The position numbers and the translations under genes were made by a program. This document shows, in pieces, positions 35,831 to 44,638 of a stretch of 50,484 nucleotides of DNA (positions are counted from its first letter, which is position 1; each line of letters opens with the position of its first letter). The notes under the pieces are model-generated. The model was not told the origin of the DNA. It saw only the letters and a list, made by a program, of their open reading frames with translations, and did not search any database. This DNA is from Myxococcaceae bacterium. Its GTDB lineage: Bacteria; Myxococcota; Myxococcia; Myxococcales; UBA5297. The stretch spans positions 1 to 50,484 of the forward strand of contig JAFVYB010000006.1 of assembly GCA_017500825.1 (NCBI GenBank), written 5' to 3'.

Positions 35831-35860
35831 GCCAAAGCGCGTCGTTCTTTTTGTTCACCG

Positions 35861-35890
35861 AGCGCGTCCGCTGTTCCGGGCGCGCTTTTC
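35861..35890 (+). terminator. strong terminator just upstream of the porin gene
   Basis: AGCGCGTCCG (35861-35870) pairs with CGGGCGCGCT (35877-35886) over ten positions (nine Watson-Crick, one G-T) around a six-base loop, then TTTTCT. It ends about 20 bp before the porin start codon, leaving no room for a promoter between them. Confidence 0.8.
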
Positions 35891-35912
35891 TCTGTCCAGG
35901 GAGCCTCTGCAC

Positions 35913-37397
35913 ATGGCCTCTCGATCCCCCGTCTCTGTTCTCCCCGTTGTCGCCGCCACCCTCATGGGCGGCCTCCCCGCGATCGCATTGGCGCAAAACG
36001 CCTTCCCAGACGCGACACAGGCGCCCGGCGATGTCGCCTCGCCGGCCAGCGCGGCCCCGGTCCCCAGCGCGTCTTTGGACACTGGCGAAACCACCGCCGA
36101 GGCGCTGCCGCCCGCCTTCCAGTTCGGCTCCTATGGCCGTCTGCAGATCGGCACCGATTTGCGGGGACGAACCGGCCGTCAGACGAACGTGACCGCGCGC
36201 GGCCCCCGCCTCATCGAGCCCTCCTACCAGGAGCTCTACTTCCACTACCGGATGCTCGATCCCACGGGCGAGACCGGCACCACAGCCAAGTTGGTGGCCA
36301 CGCTGGCGCTCGGCGAGGAGGCGTTTCACTACACCGGTGACTTCGATGTGAGCCTGGCGATGCGCAACATGTTCGTTCAGGTCGACGACCTCTTCTGGGA
36401 GGGCTTCTCGCTCTGGGCCGGCTCGCGCATGTATCGCGGCGACGACATCTACCTGCTCGACTACTGGCCGCTGGACAACCTCAACACCCTGGGGGGCGGG
36501 CTGCAGTTCGAGGTGGCCGGGCTGGAAGTCGCGCTGCACGTCGGCGTCAACCGCCTCGACAACGACTACCAGCTGCAAATCATCGAGTCGCCCGCCTACG
36601 ACGCCATCGGCGCTGTGAGCGACGAAAGCCTCGACCGCCAGCGCTCGATCGTCTCGCTGCGGCTGACCTACCCCATTCTCCAGAACGGCCTCGTCCGCCT
36701 CTACGCGGAGCGCCACGACTTGCCCTCCGGCGAAGAGCTGGAGCTCGACACCGGCGCCACCTACGCCTGGCCGCGCGACTCGGGGTGGGTGGTCGGCGCG
36801 CAGCTCAAGGGCTGGGCCAGAGGACCAGGGCTCTCCGGATCGCTCTGGTTCAAGTTTGGCCAGGGGCTCGGCGCCTACGGCGAGATGACAGCGCCTTTTG
36901 GCCTGTCGCTCGATCGCAAGACCGACGCCGCCAAGCTCTTCACCGCCGCCCTCAGCGGCGCCTGGACGCAAAGCCGCTTCGCCATTCCCCTGGCCGCCTA
37001 TGTCTCCATCTTCCGCGACGCCAGCGGCCTGACGAACAACGCCCGCGACTACGAGGAGGTCGTCGTCAACATCCGGCCGACCGTCTTCCTCCTCAGGCAG
37101 CTGCATCTGGCGCTCGACGCCTCGTATCAGCTGCGCGCGCCGCACACCTTTTCCGACGACAACGCCACGCCACGCCGCGCCCAGGTGGCCCAAATCGGCC
37201 TGATGCCCACCTTTGTCCCCGGCGGCGATGGCTGGCTGGGCCGTCCCGCGATCCGCGCCATCTACGCCATCCGCTTTCTCAACGCCGACGCCCGTCAGGC
37301 CCTCTATGGCAGCGCCGACGAGCGCTTCGAACGCGGCGTCGATCACTTCCTCGGGTTGAGCGTCGAGTGGTGGTTCAACAGCGGCGGCGGCTACTGA
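35913..37397 (+). CDS. LamB-like maltoporin (carbohydrate porin)
   Basis: A 494-residue outer-membrane protein with a signal peptide ending near ALA-Q (residues 1-27). It shows LamB-like features: FGSYGRLQIGTDLRGR at the start of the barrel, FVQVDDLFWEGFSLWAGSRMYRGDDIYLLDYWPLDN, which parallels the maltoporin FWAGKRYYQRHDVH...D segment, and alternating-strand segments ending LSVEWWFNSGGGY with an aromatic terminal strand. Maltoporins admit maltodextrins. It sits between amylase genes, which supports that role. ATG at 35913 follows GGGAG. Its mRNA must read through the terminator at 35861-35890 or start inside the upstream amylase gene. Confidence 0.88.
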   Translation: MASRSPVSVLPVVAATLMGGLPAIALAQNAFPDATQAPGDVASPASAAPVPSASLDTGETTAEALPPAFQFGSYGRLQIGTDLRGRTGRQTNVTARGPRLIEPSYQELYFHYRMLDPTGETGTTAKLVATLALGEEAFHYTGDFDVSLAMRNMFVQVDDLFWEGFSLWAGSRMYRGDDIYLLDYWPLDNLNTLGGGLQFEVAGLEVALHVGVNRLDNDYQLQIIESPAYDAIGAVSDESLDRQRSIVSLRLTYPILQNGLVRLYAERHDLPSGEELELDTGATYAWPRDSGWVVGAQLKGWARGPGLSGSLWFKFGQGLGAYGEMTAPFGLSLDRKTDAAKLFTAALSGAWTQSRFAIPLAAYVSIFRDASGLTNNARDYEEVVVNIRPTVFLLRQLHLALDASYQLRAPHTFSDDNATPRRAQVAQIGLMPTFVPGGDGWLGRPAIRAIYAIRFLNADARQALYGSADERFERGVDHFLGLSVEWWFNSGGGY

Positions 37398-37856
37398 GCC
37401 GGGCGATTGCCCCTCACCTGGCGCCTCTGCCCCACATCGGACGAACGCCATGCGGCCCCTCGCCTGTTTTGTCCCCCTCCTTCGGACCGAGCGCCGTTCG
37501 CCCGTTCCCCACGCCGTTCAGGGCTGACGCTGGCGGCACCGTCCGCAACGCTCGCGCAAACAAGAGCGCCCGCATCAACGGCGAGTGGCGCGCAAAGGTT
37601 CGCTGTTTCTCAATGAATCGCGACATCGCGGCGCGCGCCCAAGGCCCTCTGACCCAAGGCGTGCCGACGCGCTGTTCCTAAGACGAGCGCCCGCCGCTTC
37701 TTCTGTCCTGGCCCAGTCCTCAATCTTCCAGCCGCGCGTGACCTGTGCCGATGACACGCCGCGGACCGTCCCCTCGCCACAGCCCAAAACAGCGTTCGGC
37801 GCGCCGCTTCACAAACCGCGCGCCTCTGACGGCGCACTCGGCCGCCCTCTTTCGCC
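37398..37856. other. 459-bp stretch without a recognisable gene
   Basis: This lies between the porin and the second amylase. It is GC-rich and contains several short open frames, but none has a good ribosome-binding site, family similarity or sensible composition. I found no clear hairpin plus T tract after the porin. It may carry the promoter of the second amylase; no -35/-10 pair stands out. Confidence 0.5.
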
Positions 37857-40196
37857 ATGCCTCTCTGCCGCCAACAGCTCGCCCGACTCGCCCTGGCGTT
37901 TCTGACGCTGACGCACCTGTGGGCCTGCGCAGAGGAGGCGCCCCTTCCCGACCGCTGCCGACTGGTCGTCTGGTATCGCCCGGTGCAGCTCGCCCAACAG
38001 CTGAGCCTGCCCATCGAGCCGAGTCAGGCCGAGCGCGCCGTTCTCGTCGGCAGCTTCAGCGACTGGCGGGACGCTGGCGAGTTCACCCGCGTCGACGGCG
38101 GCGATGGCGCGGACTGGCGCAAGATCGCGCTCGATCTGCCCCCCGGCACCTACGACTACGCCCTGCGCGTCGGCGACACGCTGCTGCCCGACCCCAACAA
38201 CACGCGCGCCACCTTCATCGCCAACCCCCTGAGCGCTGACGCCAGGCCCTTCGACACCGAGGTCTCGCGCGTCACCATCCCCGACTGCGCGCGGCCCACA
38301 TTGGCCTTCACCGGCGTGAGACAGGACGGCATCGACAGCCTGCGCTTTGAGGCCCGCCTGACGCGGGGACACGGCCCGAGCGACGAAGACGGGCTCGATC
38401 GCGGCGCCATCGACGCCAAAATTTTCCAGGCGGGACAACCGCTCGACATCCCGATCGAGGTGTCCACCAGGGGCGACGACATCGTCCTCAGCGTCCGGGG
38501 GCTCGCGGCGGGCAAATACGCCCTCTCTCTCTCGGCGGCCGATCGCAGCGGACGGCAGGCGGGCACAGTCGAGGCCAGCGGTTTTGTCGAGGCGGTATCC
38601 AGCGAGCGCACCCTCGACGACGCCATCGTCTACCACGTGATGATCGACCGCTTTTGGGGCGGCGACGGCCCGCTTCAGGCGCCCGAGACAATCGGCATGC
38701 GCGCGGGCGGCTCGCTCGACGGCGTGCGCCGGATGATCGAGGCCGGTTACTTCGAGGCGCTCGGCGTGACCACGCTCTGGCTCTCGCCCGTAATGGAAAA
38801 TCCGCCGGGCATCCTGCGCGGGCGCGACGGCAACCTCTATGAGGCCTACCACGGCTACTGGTGGCTCTCTCCACGCGCGGTCGAGCCCCGGTTTGGCGGC
38901 GAACAAGCCCTCGATCGGCTGATCGCCGCGGCCCACGCGCGCGGCCTGCGCGTCGTCCTCGATGTCGTCCCCAACCACCTGCACGAAGAGCACCCCTACG
39001 TCCGGGAACACTCGCGCCTGAACGAGTCGGTGGCCCAGGCGGACAATCCCGACGCCCTGAGCTGGTTCAACGACGCGCCCGACTTGGCCTGCGTCTGCGG
39101 CTTTGACTGCCCCTGGGCCGGCAACATGGAGACCTGCTGGTTCGACACCTACCTCCTCGACGTAAACCAGCGCAGCGAGGCGGCCGCCCAGGCCATCACC
39201 GACGACATCCTGTGGTGGTCCCGCCGATTCGACCTCGACGGCGTGCGCGTCGACGCCGTGCCGATGATGCCGCGCAGCGCCACCCGCGCCCTTCTGCGTT
39301 CCCTGCGCTCTCAAACCGCGCGCTTCGGCCTCGACAGCCTGATGCTGGGCGAGATCTTCACCGGCGAGGGCGACGGCGGCCGCGCCGACATCCGCTTCTA
39401 CCTGGGGCCCGGGGTGGACGGACTCGACAGCGCCTTCGACTTTCCGCTGATGTGGCGCCTGCGCGAGGTCTTCGCCCACGGCCGCGAGGGCATGGAGGCG
39501 CTGGAATCGGAACTCGTCCGCAACGACCTCTTCTGGGGAACGTCCGGCTCGACCATGGCCCGCATCATCGGCAACCACGACACGAGCCGCTTCATCTCCG
39601 AGGCCATGGGCCTGGGCGGCGCCGATCCCTGGCGCGATCCCCCGCCGCAGCCCGACGACGAGGAGCTCTACCGCCGCCAGTTTTTGGCTTTGGCCTTCAA
39701 CTTCTCGCTGCCCGGCATCCCGGTCCTCTACTACGGCGACGAGGTGGGCCTGGCTGGCGCCAACGACCCCGACTGCCGTCGCGTGCTGCCCGATGCGCTG
39801 ACCGGCGAGGGGCTCTTGAAGGCGCAGTCCTGGCTTTTGCAGCGCGTCCGCCGCCTGTCCACCGCCCGCGCCCGAAGCGCCACGCTCAGACGCGGCCAGC
39901 GAACGCCCCTCTTCGCCTCAGGCGATCTCCTCGTCGCCCGCCACATGCCAGCGCCAGGTTTCGAATCCGAGGGCGAGGCCATCACCGCCTTCAACCGCGC
40001 CAGCCAGCCCGCCAAGATCCGCGTCGAGGGTGTCACACCCGCCCACTATGAAGACCTCTTCAGTGGCCACACCGTCGATCTGACAGGCGGCAGCGGCGAC
40101 ATCGCCATCGGCGCGCGCGAGGCTGCCTTTTATTTCCCGCGCGGCAGCCCTGCCCTGAAGCAATCACAAGCACTCACACAATCCGACACGCCCTGA
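37857..40196 (+). CDS. GH13 alpha-amylase family lipoprotein with N-terminal glucan-type beta domains
   Basis: A 779-residue exported glycosidase. Signal peptide with LWAC (C24). Residues 33-145 resemble a CBM48/E-set domain (AVLVGSFSDWRDAGEF, PPGTYDYALRV). Residues 148-247 form an Ig-like domain. The GH13 barrel begins near 256 (IVYHVMIDRFWGGDG) with DVVPNH (369-374), nucleophile D466 in DGVRVDAVPM, acid/base E499 in LGEIF, and D575 in GNHD. A calcium-loop-like CxC...C segment (CVCGFDCPWAGNMETC) lies between. A short beta domain ends the protein. Likely a surface alpha-glucan hydrolase; the bond specificity (alpha-1,4 or 1,6) cannot be read from sequence. It is 35 bp ahead of the third amylase. 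Confidence 0.94.
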   Translation: MPLCRQQLARLALAFLTLTHLWACAEEAPLPDRCRLVVWYRPVQLAQQLSLPIEPSQAERAVLVGSFSDWRDAGEFTRVDGGDGADWRKIALDLPPGTYDYALRVGDTLLPDPNNTRATFIANPLSADARPFDTEVSRVTIPDCARPTLAFTGVRQDGIDSLRFEARLTRGHGPSDEDGLDRGAIDAKIFQAGQPLDIPIEVSTRGDDIVLSVRGLAAGKYALSLSAADRSGRQAGTVEASGFVEAVSSERTLDDAIVYHVMIDRFWGGDGPLQAPETIGMRAGGSLDGVRRMIEAGYFEALGVTTLWLSPVMENPPGILRGRDGNLYEAYHGYWWLSPRAVEPRFGGEQALDRLIAAAHARGLRVVLDVVPNHLHEEHPYVREHSRLNESVAQADNPDALSWFNDAPDLACVCGFDCPWAGNMETCWFDTYLLDVNQRSEAAAQAITDDILWWSRRFDLDGVRVDAVPMMPRSATRALLRSLRSQTARFGLDSLMLGEIFTGEGDGGRADIRFYLGPGVDGLDSAFDFPLMWRLREVFAHGREGMEALESELVRNDLFWGTSGSTMARIIGNHDTSRFISEAMGLGGADPWRDPPPQPDDEELYRRQFLALAFNFSLPGIPVLYYGDEVGLAGANDPDCRRVLPDALTGEGLLKAQSWLLQRVRRLSTARARSATLRRGQRTPLFASGDLLVARHMPAPGFESEGEAITAFNRASQPAKIRVEGVTPAHYEDLFSGHTVDLTGGSGDIAIGAREAAFYFPRGSPALKQSQALTQSDTP

Positions 40197-40231
40197 CGCA
40201 CCGCCCGACCTCTCTCCCCCTGGAGTCCACG

Positions 40232-42178
40232 ATGACCTCTTCGACTTTCCGCCTCCCCAGCGCCCTTCTCGCGGCGCTCGCCCTCATGACCGGCTGCTGG
40301 AGCGGCGACGACGTGCAACCGCAGATCACCAACCACGTGGATGACTGGCGCGACGAGGTCATCTACCAGCTGCTCACCGACCGCTTCGCCGACGGCGATC
40401 TGGGCAACAACTACAACGTCGATAAGCACAACCTCGGCCGCTACAACGGCGGCGACTACCAGGGCGTGATCGACAAGATCCCCTACCTGAAGGGCCTGGG
40501 CGTGACGGCCGTCTGGATCTCCCCCATCGTCAAGAACGTCGAGGAGGACAGCGGCTACGCCAGCTACCACGGCTACTGGGCGCAGGATTTCAGCGCGCTC
40601 AACCCGCACTTCGGCGACATGGCCCAGCTGCGCCAGATGATCAACGCGCTGCACGAGGCGGGCATCAAGGTCATCCTCGACATCGTGACCAATCACATCG
40701 GCCAGCTCTTTTATTACGACATCAACGGCAACCAGGTTCCCGACGAGACCGTCTACTTCAACGCCAACGACACGGCCGAGCGCTCGCAGGCCTGCAGCGA
40801 CAACTACTCGGGCAGCGACTGGCAGCTGTGCATGGACCAGGTGACGCACGTCTCCGAGTGGGACCCCTATTACGAGGCGAACAGCATTCAGGGGCGCACC
40901 AGCCTCGGCCCCTCAGGACCGGCGCCGATCGAGTGGCTCTACATGCCCGAGATCAACCGCGTGCCGCCCATGCCCGCCGAGTTCCAGAACAAGGCCTGGT
41001 ATAACCGCCGGGGTCGCATCGAGAGCTGGCGCAAGACAGGGGACCACGAGACCGACGCCTATTCCAACGATGTGGTCGAACACGCTGACTTTCCCGGCGG
41101 CCTCAAGGACCTCAACACCGAGCGCCAGGACGTGCGCGACGCGCTGTTCAAGGTCTACGCGCGCTGGATCGAGGAGCTCGACCTCGACGGCTTCCGCATC
41201 GACACGGTCAAACACGTCGATCACGGCTTCTGGCAGGACTTCTGCCCCCGCATCCGCGCGCACGCCACCAGCCTGGGCAAGGAGCGCTTTTTGATGTTCG
41301 GCGAGGTCTTTGGCAGCGGCATCGAAAAGATCGCCAGCTACTCCTTCAATGGCGAGCTCGACACGCTCTTCAACTTTCCCCAGAAATACGAAATCGACGC
41401 CGTCTTTAAGAATGGCGCACCGCCGCGGGCGCTGCAGGTCAACCACTTTGGCAAGCACGGCGATTTCGAGGCCTGTGGCGAGGCGTGCGACTGGATGGCC
41501 CAAAAGCCCAATTTCCGCGGCTTCAACGGCGAGGCGATCGCCAGGCTCAGCAACAGCGACGGCGAGGCGGTCAATTCGCGCAACATCATTGTCAACTGCC
41601 TCGACAACCACGACGTGGCGCGCTTCCGCTTCAACGAGTCAAACCCGGCCGAACCCTATCCCGTGCGCGACCTGCAGATGGCGCTCGCCTACATCCTCCT
41701 CGAAGAGGGAATCCCCGCCATCTATTACGGAACCGAGCAGAACTTTTCGGGCGGCAACGATCCGCGCAACCGCGAGCCACTTTGGAACTCGGGCTACTCG
41801 ACAGAGACCGACACCTACCGCTGGGTCGCCCAGCTCACCCGCATTCGCCAGGCCTACGCGCCGCTGCGCCGGGGCGAGATGACCTTCAAATGGGCCAGCC
41901 AGACCGGGGCGGGCGCCGAGGACAGCGGCATCCTCGCCTTTGAACGCACCTATCGCGGCGAAACCGTTCTGGTGGTGATGAACGCGAGCGACAGCCAGGC
42001 CTCGTCTACTTCGTTCGGCAGCGACTGGATGGGCACGAGCTTTGCTCCCAATACCCGGCTGACGGACGTGATGAGCGGTCAGACCAACGCCGTGGACGCC
42101 TCGGGCAGGATCCGGCTGACGCTCGATGCGCAGACCGTGATGGTGCTCGTGCCTGCGGACAAGGTGGTCCCGCTCTAA
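40232..42178 (+). CDS. GH13 alpha-amylase lipoprotein (compact form)
   Basis: A 648-residue amylase with a good lipobox (LMTGC, C22) and almost no N-terminal extension: the barrel starts near residue 40 (DEVIYQLLTDRFADGD). Catalytic signs are DIVTNH (150-155), nucleophile D324 in DGFRIDTVKH, acid/base E358 in FGEVFG, and D461 in LDNHDVARF. A C-terminal beta domain ends in VLVPADKVVPL. It resembles extracellular bacterial alpha-amylases. The 35-bp gap after the second amylase and the Shine-Dalgarno CTGGAG suggest one transcript. It probably cuts glucan at the cell surface together with its neighbours. Confidence 0.95.
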   Translation: MTSSTFRLPSALLAALALMTGCWSGDDVQPQITNHVDDWRDEVIYQLLTDRFADGDLGNNYNVDKHNLGRYNGGDYQGVIDKIPYLKGLGVTAVWISPIVKNVEEDSGYASYHGYWAQDFSALNPHFGDMAQLRQMINALHEAGIKVILDIVTNHIGQLFYYDINGNQVPDETVYFNANDTAERSQACSDNYSGSDWQLCMDQVTHVSEWDPYYEANSIQGRTSLGPSGPAPIEWLYMPEINRVPPMPAEFQNKAWYNRRGRIESWRKTGDHETDAYSNDVVEHADFPGGLKDLNTERQDVRDALFKVYARWIEELDLDGFRIDTVKHVDHGFWQDFCPRIRAHATSLGKERFLMFGEVFGSGIEKIASYSFNGELDTLFNFPQKYEIDAVFKNGAPPRALQVNHFGKHGDFEACGEACDWMAQKPNFRGFNGEAIARLSNSDGEAVNSRNIIVNCLDNHDVARFRFNESNPAEPYPVRDLQMALAYILLEEGIPAIYYGTEQNFSGGNDPRNREPLWNSGYSTETDTYRWVAQLTRIRQAYAPLRRGEMTFKWASQTGAGAEDSGILAFERTYRGETVLVVMNASDSQASSTSFGSDWMGTSFAPNTRLTDVMSGQTNAVDASGRIRLTLDAQTVMVLVPADKVVPL

Positions 42179-42314
42179 TCCCGGCCATCCCCTGTCGGAA
42201 GCCAGGCGCTGTGTCCGCCCATGAGGTCAATTGCCGGCCTCTTTGCGATAAATCCCCACCCTCACCCATCAACCTCCACTCCCCCCTTCATCACCGCACA
42301 GGAGAAGCGCTCCA

Positions 42315-43502
42315 ATGAACGACCGCGACAGCATGTGGGCCCTCGTCTACGACCGCGCCCAAGATCCCTGGGAGAGTTCGACCGGCCTGCGACGCCAGCG
42401 CGTCCCGCGTCCCCACCTCGATCCGGCCAAAAACTACCTCGACGCCGGACAGGTCATCCTGCGGCCGCTCTATACCGGCTTCTGCGGCTCAGACCGCGGC
42501 ATCTGGTTCCGCCGATCGTTCCGCGACATGATCCTGCAGACGCTCGACCGCGAAAAAAGCGACGTGCGCGTCATCGGCCACGAGCTCCTCGGCGAGATCG
42601 TCGAGGTCGGCTCCGAGGCCCGGCGCGACTACGGCTACAAGGTCGGCGACATCGTCACCACCGAGAGCCACATCATCTGCAACTCCTGCTACCAGTGCCG
42701 CATGGGCGACACGCACGTCTGCTCGACGGACCGCATCATCGGTATCAGCCTCGACGGATGTTTCGCCGACTACGTGAAGCTGCCCGCGCAGACGCTGTGG
42801 CCGACCAACGTGCAGAAGATCCGCCCCGAGGTGGCCGTGCTCCAGGAGCCCTTCGGCAATGCGGTCCATGCCTGCACCAAGGTCAACCTGCGCGGCAAAT
42901 CGGTCGCCATCGTCGGTTGCGGCACCATTGGCCTCTTTGCCATCGCCGTGGCGCGCGCGATGGGCGCCAGACAGTGCATCGGCGTCGAGCCATCGCCTGT
43001 CCACGCTGAGATGGCGCGGCGACTGGGCGCGGACGCGGTGGTCATGCCCGAGCAGATCCGCCAGGTCACGGCCGACAGCTACATCCACGACGAAGAGATC
43101 ACGCGGCGCATCCGCGAATTGACCGACGGCGTCGGCGTCGACGTGGCGCTGGAGATGTCGGGCTCCAACGCGGCCCTCAACACGGCCCTGGCGGCTGTCC
43201 GACGCGGCGGCCATGTCATCCTCTTCGGCCTCAAGAGCGGCGACGCGGTGATCGAAAAATTCGACCGCGTGATCGTCGACGGCATCAGCCTTCACTCCTG
43301 CATCGGCCGGCGCATCTTCGAGACGTGGCACATCACGCGGAACCTCCTCGAATCGCGCGATCCCAACATCCACGACCTGATCTGGGAGGTCATCCTCAAC
43401 AAGGGCGAGGGGCCGATTGTCGCCTTCGATCAGTTCGAGCCGACCGCCTTTCAGGAAAAGATGCTCAAGCACCCCAAGGTCGTCTTCCGCCACGGTCGCT
43501 AA
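42315..43502 (+). CDS. zinc-dependent medium-chain dehydrogenase (threonine-dehydrogenase-like)
   Basis: A 395-residue MDR-family alcohol/polyol dehydrogenase. The catalytic zinc site is C57 (GFCGSD) with H89-E90 (GHELLGE). The structural zinc has C122, C125, C128 and C136. The NAD site is VGCGTIGLFAIAVARAMGA. ESHIICNSCYQCRMGDTHVC, GCFADY, EPFGNAVHA, LEMSGSNAAL and GRRIFETW echo L-threonine 3-dehydrogenase. It is longer than Tdh (about 340) because of inserts near 65-85 and 225-240. Given its place after three amylases, a sugar or polyol substrate is equally possible. ACAGGAG lies upstream of ATG at 42315; 137 bp separate it from the third amylase. Confidence 0.87.
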   Translation: MNDRDSMWALVYDRAQDPWESSTGLRRQRVPRPHLDPAKNYLDAGQVILRPLYTGFCGSDRGIWFRRSFRDMILQTLDREKSDVRVIGHELLGEIVEVGSEARRDYGYKVGDIVTTESHIICNSCYQCRMGDTHVCSTDRIIGISLDGCFADYVKLPAQTLWPTNVQKIRPEVAVLQEPFGNAVHACTKVNLRGKSVAIVGCGTIGLFAIAVARAMGARQCIGVEPSPVHAEMARRLGADAVVMPEQIRQVTADSYIHDEEITRRIRELTDGVGVDVALEMSGSNAALNTALAAVRRGGHVILFGLKSGDAVIEKFDRVIVDGISLHSCIGRRIFETWHITRNLLESRDPNIHDLIWEVILNKGEGPIVAFDQFEPTAFQEKMLKHPKVVFRHGR

Positions 43503-43597
43503 AAGCCCGCCGGGCGACCGCAAAGCGCGTTGCGCCCCCCGGGAAACCGCCCTATCTGCCGCCGCCCTTCTCCACCGTCGAACGCCGACCGCCCCCC

Positions 43598-44563
43598 ATG
43601 ATCCGCCTCACCTTTCTTGGCACCTCCGCCGCAGCCCCGACGCTCTCTCGCAACCTGCCGGCCATCGCCCTCAAGCGCGCCGGCGACCTCATGCTCTTCG
43701 ACTGTGGCGAAGGCACCCAGCGGCAGATGATGCGCTACGGGACCGGTTTCGACGTGAAGGATGTCTTCTTCACCCACCTGCACGCCGATCACTATCTGGG
43801 GATCATCGGCTTTGTGCGGACGCTGTGGATGGCCGAGCGCGTCGACCCCATGCGCCTGTATTGCCCCAGAAGCGCCGCGCGCACGCTGGAGCAGGCGATC
43901 TCGCTCGGGTTTCAGGACGGACGCCGCTTCCCCATCGAGATTCACGAACTCGATAACGGCGAAGTGGTGCGGCGCGACGGCTACGAGATCCGCGCCTTTC
44001 ACGTCGATCACCGCATCCCGGCCCTCGGCTATGCCCTCGTCGAGCCCCAAAGGCCCGGTCGCTTCGATCCCGAACGCGCCAAGGCGCTCGCCATCCCCCC
44101 TGGCCCGCTCTTTGGCAGGCTGCAGCGCGGCGAGGCCATCACGCTGGCGGATGGACGCCGGATCGAGGCCGCAGAGGTCGTCGGGCCTCCGCGCAAGGGG
44201 CGCAAAATCGTCGTCTCGGGCGACACGCTGCCCTGCCGTTCAACCGTCCGCGCGGCCGAGGAAGCCGACCTGCTGATCCACGAGGCCACCTTTGGCGATG
44301 ACGACCTGGCGCGCGCGAGAGCGACCTTCCACTCCACCGCGGCTCAGGCCGCCCAGATCGCCAGCGAAGCCGGTGTCCGCCGCCTTGTCCTCACCCACTT
44401 CTCCAACCGCTACGCCATCGACCCCGGGCTCCTGCTGCGTCAGGCGCGCGCTCACTTTGCCGCGGTCGAGGCGGCCAAAGACGGTTTCACCATCGACATC
44501 CCGCTGACCGACGAAGAAGTCGACGGCGCGGCGCGGGAATGCGGCGGACCTGCCTCGCATTGA
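43598..44563 (+). CDS. rnz: ribonuclease Z
   Basis: A 321-residue metallo-beta-lactamase-fold tRNA 3'-end nuclease. The zinc motif H60-x-H62-x-D64-H65 lies in FFTHLHADHYLG. The N-terminus is MIRLTFLGTSAAAPT, and LFDCGEGTQRQMM is RNase-Z specific. Later ligands appear in VSGDTLP, LIHEATFGDD and LVLTHFSNRY. The length is standard. ATG at 43598 begins the conserved protein; an upstream in-frame extension overlaps the dehydrogenase and lacks similarity. It opens the run rnz-lptF-lptG-M23. Confidence 0.96.
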   Translation: MIRLTFLGTSAAAPTLSRNLPAIALKRAGDLMLFDCGEGTQRQMMRYGTGFDVKDVFFTHLHADHYLGIIGFVRTLWMAERVDPMRLYCPRSAARTLEQAISLGFQDGRRFPIEIHELDNGEVVRRDGYEIRAFHVDHRIPALGYALVEPQRPGRFDPERAKALAIPPGPLFGRLQRGEAITLADGRRIEAAEVVGPPRKGRKIVVSGDTLPCRSTVRAAEEADLLIHEATFGDDDLARARATFHSTAAQAAQIASEAGVRRLVLTHFSNRYAIDPGLLLRQARAHFAAVEAAKDGFTIDIPLTDEEVDGAARECGGPASH

Positions 44564-44638
44564 GCGCCGACCGCACGGCATGTGCGCACGCCTCCACACG
44601 CCCTCCCCCTCTCGCCAGCCCCACGCCCCTGCCCACCG

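Noticed and set aside
37407..37905. Short open frames between the porin and the second amylase
   Set aside because: They lack ribosome-binding sites, start mostly at GTG/TTG and have proline/arginine-rich composition typical of non-coding GC-rich DNA.
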